Shown here one piece after another: positions 9,288 through 17,400 of a stretch of DNA of 64,000 nt (positions are counted from its first letter, which is position 1; the number at the start of each line of letters is the position of its first letter). The notes under the pieces were generated by a model. That model worked only from the letters and a program-made list of their open reading frames with translations. It was not told the origin of the DNA and made no database searches. The stretch covers positions 186,001 through 250,000 of the forward strand of contig NZ_BBIW01000008.1 in assembly GCF_000732325.1 (NCBI RefSeq). The letters are read 5' to 3'. Position numbers and translations under genes: made by a program. The DNA comes from Paenibacillus sp. TCA20. GTDB lineage: Bacteria; Bacillota; Bacilli; Paenibacillales; Paenibacillaceae.

Positions 9288-10144
9288 CTAAGGCATGGAT
9301 TTCATTTTGCGGACATCCGATGGGGGGATGTTCTTTATTTTTTTGAAGACTCTCCCAAAGTAAGTTAAATTCGAGAAGCCGACCGCCTCGGCGATTTCAC
9401 TAATACTATAGTTTGTAGTTAGCAGCAGCTGCTCTGCTTCCTGGGTACGAAGCATATGGATGTACTCCTTCAGTGTCTTTCCTGTGACTTTTTTAAATAC
9501 ACTGCAAAAATAGTTGGGGCTTAAGTTCACAAGCCGGGCCGCTTCCATAACAGAAATATCCTCCTGATAACGCTCGCGCAGCATTTCGAGGAGACGGGAG
9601 AGGTTGTGTGTGTCCGGCTGACGGTAATTTCGAACCTTAGCTACCTGCTGTGCATGGCGGAAATACTGTCCAAAGATATGGAGCAGCTCACTCTTAACCA
9701 TAAGCTCATATCCCGGCTGCTTCCTCTCAAACTCCTCTACCAGTCTTAGGAAGGACAAGCTGATCGGCTGCATACAGGCTTCACGATTTCTCACAATTCT
9801 CGGCCACTGCTGTTTGAGATGGAGGTAAGGGAGAAAGTAGTGATGCTCAGTAATATCGAGCCCATTGCCTCTGACGAGAGCTTCATTAAAGACGATGCAT
9901 ACAAGCTGTGTATCCGGTGCCAGCTGTTCAGCTCGATGGAGCTGCTTTGAATTAACAAAAGCAAGATCCCCTTGCTCCAGAACATCAAAATCACCATCGA
10001 TCTGGAGCTTCACTTTTCCTGTCTTTACATACACCCATTCCATATGATCATGCCAGTGCAAATAGATGCCATTTACGAAAAAACGTTAATCGGAAAAGTT
10101 CGATCAGGTATCCATGTGTTTTCCTTGTGTGGATGCATCGTCAT
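9288..10144 (-). pseudogene. AraC-family regulator with cupin sensor, N-terminal frameshift
   Basis: The body (from 10061 down) has an N-terminal cupin sugar-sensing domain (LHWHDHMEWVYVKTGKVKLQ) and two C-terminal AraC helix-turn-helix motifs (EDISVMEAARLVNLSPNYF and SISEIAEAVGFSNLTYFGRV). In this frame there is no ATG and no ribosome site at the N terminus. Just upstream, in another frame, ATG at 10144 with AAGGGGG seven bases before it reads MTMHPHKENTWIPDRTFPIN and then stops. Adding one base to a six-base T run (plus-strand A6, 10078-10083) joins the two as ...FPINVFFVNGIYLHWHDHMEW. It is divergent from the isomerase/oxidoreductase pair it probably controls. Mutation and homopolymer sequencing error are both possible. 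Confidence 0.75.
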
Positions 10145-10346
10145 TGAATAACCCCCTTAGCAGAGTCATGTGTACTCAACCATTTCTATCAATATATTGG
10201 AGTGAAATACGGAATGTCAACGCTATCATTAACCCCAACTGCGTAAGATTGTGCGAATATATCGCTAATTCAGATATAGCAGAGGCAAGGCTCCTTTCAG
10301 TACCATAGTACTTAGTTAAGATCCTACTTTAAATGGAGGTTACCAA
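10145..10346. other. intergenic region between divergent AraC gene and sugar operon
   Basis: About 200 bases with the promoters of both units. I see no clear consensus promoter or strong palindrome. AraC proteins usually bind direct repeats, which I could not define here. Confidence 0.35.
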
Positions 10347-11228
10347 ATGCATCCTATTCGAATTGGAACATTGGTTAATGGAGGCGATGCCGTACGTGTA
10401 CTGCCTCAGATTATACCTCATGGGTTTGAGTCCTTTTCGCTCACTTTCTGGCAGACAACTGCCGGGATTGATTTGAAGGAGCTCGCCAAAGGGGTGCGGG
10501 AACTACTGGATCCGCATCTTATCCCAGTTACGAGCTTATCCATATTTGGCAATCCGCTGACTGGGGAGGGGAAGAATGCGGATACGCTGGCAAGCTGGAA
10601 ACGTCTGATTGAGCATGCCTCTGATTTTGGAACAGATCTTGTGACGGGGTTTACGGGGCGTATGCCCGGCTCCATTGATGAATCCATACCACGGTATGTA
10701 GAGGTGTTCGGTGAACTGGCTCGCTTTGCTGAGAGTAAAGGGGTGCGCCTAGCCTTTGAGAACTGCAGCATGGATGGAGATTGGAAGAGTGGGGACTGGA
10801 ACATTGCCCATCATCCAGCAGCATGGGAGCTTATGTTTAATGCCCTGCCGATGGAGAACATCGGACTGCAATGGGAGCCCTGCCACCAGATGATCGGCCT
10901 GATTGACCCGATTCCACAGCTTAGAAAATGGGTGAGCAAAGTGTTTAATGTACACGGCAAGGATGCTACCATTGCCTGGGATGTTATCAAGGAGCATGGG
11001 ATTCATGGTCCGAAGCCTTATGTGTGGCACCGCACGCCAGGCTTCGGGGATACCAACTGGACCGATGTCATTACGATCTTAAGACAGGCCGGCTACACAG
11101 GCAGTATAGATATTGAAGGATGGCATGATCCGGTATACCGTGGAGAGCTGGAGATGACAGGTCAGGTTCATGCACTCCGTTACTTGAAGCAATGCCGGGG
11201 CGGTGACTTTGTGCCGAATCCGGTATAG
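10347..11228 (+). CDS. sugar phosphate isomerase/epimerase family TIM-barrel protein
   Basis: A 293-residue xylose-isomerase-like TIM barrel (AP endonuclease 2 fold) of the kind that isomerises, epimerises or dehydrates sugars and inosose. Metal-site residues are visible in RLAFENCSMDG (Glu), LQWEPCHQM, KVFNVHGKDA (His) and GSIDIEGWHDP (Glu). GGAGG lies seven bases before the ATG. It is followed after 15 bases by a Gfo/Idh/MocA oxidoreductase. This pairing is common in catabolic operons for polyols and unusual sugars. The substrate is not evident. Confidence 0.8.
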   Translation: MHPIRIGTLVNGGDAVRVLPQIIPHGFESFSLTFWQTTAGIDLKELAKGVRELLDPHLIPVTSLSIFGNPLTGEGKNADTLASWKRLIEHASDFGTDLVTGFTGRMPGSIDESIPRYVEVFGELARFAESKGVRLAFENCSMDGDWKSGDWNIAHHPAAWELMFNALPMENIGLQWEPCHQMIGLIDPIPQLRKWVSKVFNVHGKDATIAWDVIKEHGIHGPKPYVWHRTPGFGDTNWTDVITILRQAGYTGSIDIEGWHDPVYRGELEMTGQVHALRYLKQCRGGDFVPNPV

Positions 11229-11243
11229 AGGGAGGGGAGTCTT

Positions 11244-12278
11244 ATGTCTAAGCACAAAATCATCGTTGCGGGGTGCGGCGGGATGTCCAATACCTGGCTT
11301 GATTATGCTGCAGCTAAGGAAGATGCGGAAATTGTTGGGCTGGTTGATCTATATGAAGAGAGTGCGAAGAAAATGGCGGAGCGCCGGAATTTGCAGGTGC
11401 CGATATTTACGGAGCTGTCATCCGCTCTTCAAGCGACCGATGCCAATCTGGTGTTCGACTGCACCATACCTGCCAGTCATAAGGACATCGTCACCTGTGC
11501 GATGAAGGCCGGCTGCAATGTGTTCGGTGAGAAGCCGATGGCAGAGAGCTTTGAAGATGCCAAGGAGATTGTAAGAGTCAGCAGTGAGACGGGGAAGCGT
11601 TATGTAGTCATGCAAAACCGCCGATATCTAAAACAAATCAGGGCACTCCGTGATTTCTTGCGCCATGACAGGATAGGCAGAATAGGCGCTGTGCATGCCG
11701 ATTTTTTTCTTGGACCCAGGTTTGGCGGCTTTCGTGACCTCATGAGCAGTCCGCTCATTGTTGATATGGCGATTCATACCTTCGATCAAGCACGGTACAT
11801 TTCAGGGGCCAATCCAGTGTCTGTCTACTGTCATGAATACAATCCGGAAGGCTCATGGTATGAGGGTAATGCATCTGCAATCTGCATCTTTGAAATGAGC
11901 GACGGCTCGGTATTCAGCTACCGCGGCTCGTGGTCAGCCATCGGACTCAGTACATCCTGGGAGGCGGATTGGCGTGTTATCGGAAGCGCTGGAACTGTGT
12001 GCTGGGACGGGCAACGGATGCCGATTGCGGAATATATCAAAGATCAGGGAGGCACAGGATTTTTTCATGAGGTAGAGCAGGTGGAGCTTGAAGAGAGCTG
12101 GACAGGACGCGAGGGACATTACGGCTGTCTAGACGAGATGTTTCAGGCGCTGGACGAGGGAAGGCTGGCTGAGACCGACTGCACGGACAACATCTATAGT
12201 ATGGCCATGGTGTTTGGTGCGATCGAGAGTGCAAGATGGAACAAGAAAGTTGATCTGCGCCCGCTCCTGTTGATTTAA
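11244..12278 (+). CDS. Gfo/Idh/MocA family NAD(P)-dependent oxidoreductase
   Basis: A 344-residue sugar or polyol dehydrogenase. An N-terminal Rossmann fold (IIVAGCGGMSNTWLDYA) is followed by the family EKP motif (FGEKPMAES, about residue 92-100) and a C-terminal alpha/beta domain holding the catalytic His region (DMAIHTFDQARYI). GGGAGGGG precedes the start. It is in one transcription unit with the isomerase upstream, under the divergent AraC gene. The two probably act in sequence on one sugar derivative. Confidence 0.85.
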   Translation: MSKHKIIVAGCGGMSNTWLDYAAAKEDAEIVGLVDLYEESAKKMAERRNLQVPIFTELSSALQATDANLVFDCTIPASHKDIVTCAMKAGCNVFGEKPMAESFEDAKEIVRVSSETGKRYVVMQNRRYLKQIRALRDFLRHDRIGRIGAVHADFFLGPRFGGFRDLMSSPLIVDMAIHTFDQARYISGANPVSVYCHEYNPEGSWYEGNASAICIFEMSDGSVFSYRGSWSAIGLSTSWEADWRVIGSAGTVCWDGQRMPIAEYIKDQGGTGFFHEVEQVELEESWTGREGHYGCLDEMFQALDEGRLAETDCTDNIYSMAMVFGAIESARWNKKVDLRPLLLI

Positions 12279-12713
12279 ATCGTATATTACCTTTCATAGA
12301 CGTATCTTCTTATTGTTTAGCAGGTCTAGGGTATGCTAAGCTGATACTAACTCAAATGCGAACGGAGGGTTACGTGTGCTGATTGCTTATATCCGCTTGA
12401 GAAATGCTTAGTGCTAAGTCATTCCATATGAATTTAGCAGCTGAAGAGAAACTCTTGTCATCTGTCTTGTGCATAGATGAAGCGGGATAAGTATGTCCAC
12501 ATGTAGATAACTTCTAACGAAAAGTATGCTATATCAGGCTGTGAGCAGCGCTCGATACTTTGTATACGGAGTTGGAATTTAATTTGTCATGTTGCTTTTT
12601 TTGGATCCCGTAAATCGAAACACAGGCAGAGGTATGCCTGTGTTTATTTATTTTTAAACCATCGAATCAATGTCATCGGTTATTTTAATTGATTCAATCA
12701 GGAGGGAATTTCA
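12279..12713. other. 435-base intergenic region, possible gene remnant, hairpin terminator
   Basis: GGAGGG at about 12365 precedes a GTG frame of only 11 codons. A further short frame (starting MNLAAEEKLLSS) follows at about 12427. Together these could be the relic of a decayed gene, but I recognise nothing. At 12618-12645 AAACACAGGCA pairs with TGCCTGTGTTT and is followed by an AT-rich T tract, making a good terminator just before the phosphotransferase promoter region. Confidence 0.4.
12618..12656 (+). terminator. intrinsic terminator upstream of the macrolide kinase gene
   Basis: An 11-base perfect stem with a six-base loop, then ATTTATTTTT. It ends whatever is transcribed through the preceding gap. 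Confidence 0.7.
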
Positions 12714-13634
12714 ATGACAAATGGATATGAAGAACAGAAGCACACGGGTGCTGCTAGGGAGCTTCTCGAGCTTGCCCGCAAATACGGATTACAGTTTGCT
12801 TCGGATGAAGCGAAGGTAACCGAGTCGGGAATGGATTTCCAAGTAGCGATGGCGAAGGATGCGTCGGATGTAGACTGGATTATTCGTAAGCCAAGAAGGT
12901 CAGATGTACTGGAGCGTGCTGTGAATGAGAAGAAGGTGCTCGATTATATTCATGGCAGACTGCCCGTGAATGTTCCGGATTGGAAGGTGTTCTCGGATGA
13001 GCTCATCGCCTATCCAAGACTTGATGGTATTCCTATGGCGGATGTATCGGCATCGGGCTATGCCTGGAATACGAACCATGAGGAGCTGAAGGACGAATTT
13101 GTACGATCTTTGGCAGCGGCGCTTGCAGCCCTGCATGCGATTAACGGCACCCAGGCAGCTGCAGCAGGGCTGCGGGTGAAGACACCGCAGGAGGTAAGAA
13201 GCCACTATGCCTCCCAGGCACAGGAAGTCAGGGAGAAGATCGGGGTGAATGAGGAGCTGTGGGAACGCTGGCAGGCCTGGCTCTCCGATGAGACTTACTG
13301 GCCCGATGCATGCGGGCTCATTCACGGAGATCTTCATCCGCCTCATATTTTGCTGGATCATGAGCAGCGAGTTACCGGATTAATTGATTGGACGGAATCC
13401 GAGGTGGCGGATCCGGCTGCCGACTTTACGATCTACTACGCCATTTTTGGCGAGGACGAACTTCAGCGGTTACTGACTAGTTATGCAGCGGCTGGAGGTA
13501 AGGTATGGCCGAGGATGAAGGAGCATATTGTGGAGCGATATGCGGCCTACCCGGTTCTTGTGGGACAATTTGCTCTACTGTCTGGTGATGAAGGAGTTAT
13601 GGCAATGGCGCGAGGGGCACTTGGCTTGGTTTAA
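12714..13634 (+). CDS. mph: macrolide 2'-phosphotransferase (Mph family)
   Basis: Aminoglycoside-phosphotransferase-fold kinase that phosphorylates the 2'-OH of the desosamine sugar of macrolides. The 306 aa length matches Mph enzymes. Key motifs are the ATP-binding region (WIIRKPRRSDVLERAVNEKK), the catalytic loop LIHGDLHPPHILLD (about residues 202-215) and the metal-binding GLIDWTESEVADPAADF. CAGGAGGG precedes the ATG. It stands alone between two terminators, consistent with a chromosomal intrinsic gene. Mph-like genes are frequent in Bacillus-group chromosomes. The drug spectrum cannot be read from sequence. Confidence 0.85.
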   Translation: MTNGYEEQKHTGAARELLELARKYGLQFASDEAKVTESGMDFQVAMAKDASDVDWIIRKPRRSDVLERAVNEKKVLDYIHGRLPVNVPDWKVFSDELIAYPRLDGIPMADVSASGYAWNTNHEELKDEFVRSLAAALAALHAINGTQAAAAGLRVKTPQEVRSHYASQAQEVREKIGVNEELWERWQAWLSDETYWPDACGLIHGDLHPPHILLDHEQRVTGLIDWTESEVADPAADFTIYYAIFGEDELQRLLTSYAAAGGKVWPRMKEHIVERYAAYPVLVGQFALLSGDEGVMAMARGALGLV

Positions 13635-13657
13635 AGCCTCGATGAGACCGTCTTTAA

Positions 13658-13700
13658 CACCGCAGGTCTATCCAAAACGGAGACCTTGCGGTGTTTTTTT
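13658..13700 (+). terminator. intrinsic terminator of the macrolide kinase gene
   Basis: CACCGCAGGTCT pairs with AGACCTTGCGGTG (one bulge) and is followed by seven T. Confidence 0.85.
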
Positions 13701-13819
13701 ACGTCGATGAAAACACTGATTTTTGAGTAAAAAACACTGTTTTTTAAATGTTAAATCACGAGACAGACCGCTATTATGAAAGGGAATGTATTCCATTTTC
13801 AAAAGGAGGCCGCGTTGAA

Positions 13820-14377
13820 GTGAACAGGAAGAGCAGGCACCAAATCGGTAGAAGGCGTTTTTTAATCCTTTTTCTAGTCATGATCATGGTGCTGTCTACG
13901 ATGATTACACCAGGTGAATGGGGGGTTCAAACTGTGCAGGCGCAGGAGGAGACAGGACCTCTAGAAGGAAATGAAGCTGTAGAAGGAAATGAAGCTGTAG
14001 AAGACAGTGCGCCGGAGGGAACGACGCCGAATGAAGAAGCACCAGGTGAAGAGACAGGAGGAGAAGAAGGATCTAACGAAGCAGGGCAGGGAGAAAGTGA
14101 GGCAGAGGAGGGCTCATCCCAAGGGGAGGTTACTAATGAGGAGGCAGCTCCAGCAGTAGAGGCAAATGAAGCAGCATCGCCTGATTTGCAAACGCTTACC
14201 GAAGGGCTGTATCGCTTTGACTTTGGGAATGGAGCAGGAGCAGCAGGCTATACTCAAGTTGCGGAGCCGAATGTATATACAACAGAAGCAGGTTACGGAT
14301 TTACGGATCCTTCACAAGTCACAATGACAGACCGGGGCGGAGACGATGCTGTTCGATCGGATTATGCCCTCATTTAG
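13820..14377 (+). CDS. N-terminal fragment (signal peptide, acidic linker) of a split pectinolytic enzyme
   Basis: The likely start is GTG with AAAGGAGG ten bases upstream. An in-frame ATG 24 codons earlier lacks a site. A basic n-region (NRKSRHQIGRRR) and hydrophobic core give a signal peptide ending near TVQA-Q. About 70 residues of Glu/Gly/Ala/Ser-rich low complexity follow (GNEAVEGNEAVEDSAP), then the first half of a carbohydrate-binding-like beta domain (GLYRFDFGNGAG). Translation stops at TAG (14375-14377) in the middle of that domain. The same frame then continues DGGVFQIDLPNGDYTV and runs into the big downstream ORF, so one nonsense codon separates the secretion signal from the catalytic domains. 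Confidence 0.75.
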   Translation: MNRKSRHQIGRRRFLILFLVMIMVLSTMITPGEWGVQTVQAQEETGPLEGNEAVEGNEAVEDSAPEGTTPNEEAPGEETGGEEGSNEAGQGESEAEEGSSQGEVTNEEAAPAVEANEAASPDLQTLTEGLYRFDFGNGAGAAGYTQVAEPNVYTTEAGYGFTDPSQVTMTDRGGDDAVRSDYALI

Positions 14378-14482
14378 GATGGCGGGGTATTCCAGATTGA
14401 TTTACCAAATGGGGATTATACCGTATCACTCGTAGCGGGTGATGCTGCAGAGGCGTCTGAGATCGCTGTATCTGTAGAAAGC

Positions 14483-17400
14483 ATGCAAAAAGTACAGCTG
14501 ACTTCAAAGGAGGCTGGAACGTTCCTTGAAATGAACTTTGACATTGCTCTGGTTGACGGTCAGCTGAATTTTGGATTCAGTGGATCAAGTGCGAAGCTCA
14601 ATGCCTTGGTGATCACGAAGCTGCCAGACCGCACAGCAAGCGGGTCTCCGTTGATCTATATTGCGGGTGATTCTACAGTCCAGACCTACGATCCTTACTG
14701 GAAGCCGGAGGCGGGATGGGGACAGATGCTGCCGCGCTATCTAAGTGAAGAGATTATGGTTAAGAATCACGCCATCGGCGGGCGGAGCACGAAGAATTTT
14801 ATTTCGCAGGGACGGCTTGATGAGATTCTGCGGGTTATTCGTCCGTCAGACGTGCTGCTGATTCAGTTCGGTCATAATAACGCGACCATTTCGATTCCGG
14901 ATCGTTATGCTTCGCCTGAGGATTATAAGGTGTATCTCAAGACCTATATTGACGGAGCAAGGCAGCGCGGAGCAGAACCGATTCTGGTGACACCGGTGGG
15001 ACGCCGAGACTTTAATCCAGATACGGGCAAGTTTAACGTCAGCTTCCCGGAATACGTACAAGCCATGAAGGAAGTGTCTGAGGAGCAGAATACCCTGCTC
15101 ATTGATCTCAGTACACTGAGTGTCGCCTACTATGACTCCATTGGACCTGAAGAGGCTAAGTCTGTGTTCTTGCATGTAGAGCCGGGCGTATATCAAGCCT
15201 TTCCAAATGGTGCGGAGGACAATACGCATTTTCAGGAGTACGGGGCTATTCAATTGGCAAGGATGGTTGCCGGCGCGATTCAGGAATTGAATATTCCGAT
15301 ATCTCAGTATATACAGGAACAAGCTCCCCCTGATTCGGCGCCAGGGCAGCCGACAGGACTTGCTGCCGGGAATATCAGCAACAGCGGAGCATTGCTGAAA
15401 TGGAACGAGGTTCCTGGTGCAGACATTTACCGGATCTATGTGAAGGGAGCAGAGGAAGCAGAAGCGGCCTACAAGCTGGCCGGTACAGCTACGATACCTA
15501 GCTATAATATAGCAGGTCTCAAGGAAGGAGCTGCCTATACGGTAAGAGTTACCGCAGTGAACAGCAGCGGAGCTTCTGAGCCGTCAGAGGAGCTTGCAAT
15601 CGGGACCAAGTCAGCAGCGCTGCGATATGACTTCGGACCTGCTGGCTCGCCTGTTGCAGAAGGCTATACAGAAGTCAATCAAACTGTGCTGTATACCGCG
15701 GATAGAGGATATGGACTCATGCTGCACGAAGGGGCCTTTGCCGATCGGGATCGCGGCGGAGCGACGGATGCGCTGCGCCGGGATTTCATCATTAACTTTG
15801 GCGGGCGTTACGAATTCAAGGTGGATCTGCCGAACGGAACATACGCGGTTAAGACTTATACGGGCGACTGGATCGGTTCAGCAAGAACCAACATAAATAT
15901 CGAAGGCAAAGATTATGGTACAGCCAGCTCAGGCAAGGAGACGATTGCGGAGAAGGTACACAGCCCGATCACCGTGTCGGACGGCCAGCTGAATGTGATG
16001 ATCTCGGGTCAGACGGCTCATTTGAATGGTATTGAAATAACGCCGCTCCTGCTTGCTCCTACGGGTCTTGAGCTGGCAGGGACTGATCTTGAGAGTGATC
16101 CTCCATCGGCAGATATGACATGGCAGCGTGTAGAAGAAGCTGTGCTATATCGCTTATACCGCCAAGCGGAAGGAGAAGATAAGTCTTCTTTCATTGCCGA
16201 GACCAGCGAAACCTCCTATATTGATCAGGGTATAGATATCGGAATGAACTATGTATATACCGTAACCGCCGTTGACGCGGCAGGGCTTGAATCCGTGGCA
16301 TCGGCAGAGCTTGCGGTATCCATGATTGATCCGGCCGTAGAGAAGGCAGGAGTACCGCAAGGGCTTCGCGTAGATTCCATTCATAAGAATGAGGTTACTC
16401 TTTCGTGGAATGAGGAGTCTGCGGCAAAATACTACAATGTATACCGTTCTAAGTCCGAGAGTGGAGATTATGTCCTTATCGGCAAAACAAGTGAGCCGGT
16501 ATACACGGATCAAACTATTCTTAGCACGATACCTTACTATTACAAGGCTGCCTCGGTGAATGCGGGAGGAATTTCAGAGCTGTCTGACGGCCTCTCAACT
16601 CCAGCCGTAACCACCCTATATCGTCAGATGGAGAATCTCGACCGTGCACCGGTAGCCGTGCAGACGGAGGAAGGTGTGTTTGTCAGCTGGAGGATGCTCG
16701 GACTTGATCCTGACTCTATTGCTTTTAACGTCTACCGGGACGATGTGCTCATTACGAATAAGCCGCTGACGGATCGCACGAACCTGCTTGATCCTAAGGG
16801 CAAGGAGGATTCTGTCTATAGGATCGAGCCCGTGGTGAATGGAGTGAAGCAGGAGAGTGTGGAGACGGCTGAGGTATGGCAGAACGGGTATAAGAGCATT
16901 CCGCTGGATAAGCCGCAGGATGCTTATACAAAAGACGGCCAGCCTTATTCCTACTATGCAGGAGATGCAAGTGTAGGTGATCTGGATGGGGACGGCCAGT
17001 ACGAGATTGTCATGCTGTGGTCACCAACGAACGGCAAGGATAATTCTCAGGCTGGTTACACCGGAGAAGTGCTCATGGATGCTTATAAGCTGGATGGGAC
17101 CAAGATGTGGAGAATTCAATTGGGTCATAACATTCGGGCTGGAGCGCATTACACTCAATTCCTGGTCTACGATCTGGACGGTGACGGCAAAGCAGAGATT
17201 ACCATGAAGACAGCAGACGGAACGACAGACGGCACGGGACAAGTGATCGGCGACGGCTCGCTGGATCACCGGAACAGCTCAGGTTACGTGCTGCTGGGTA
17301 ATGAATTCTTGACCGTGTTTGAGGGAGCAACGGGAAAAGCGTTAAATACGGTTCCTTATGATCCGCCAAGAGGAGATGTCAATGCTTGGGGTGACGGCTA

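Noticed and set aside
12365..12410. An 11-codon GTG frame with a good ribosome site as a leader peptide for the macrolide kinase gene
   Set aside because: It is followed by a terminator and lies over 300 bases from the kinase start, and it lacks alternative hairpins of the macrolide attenuation type.
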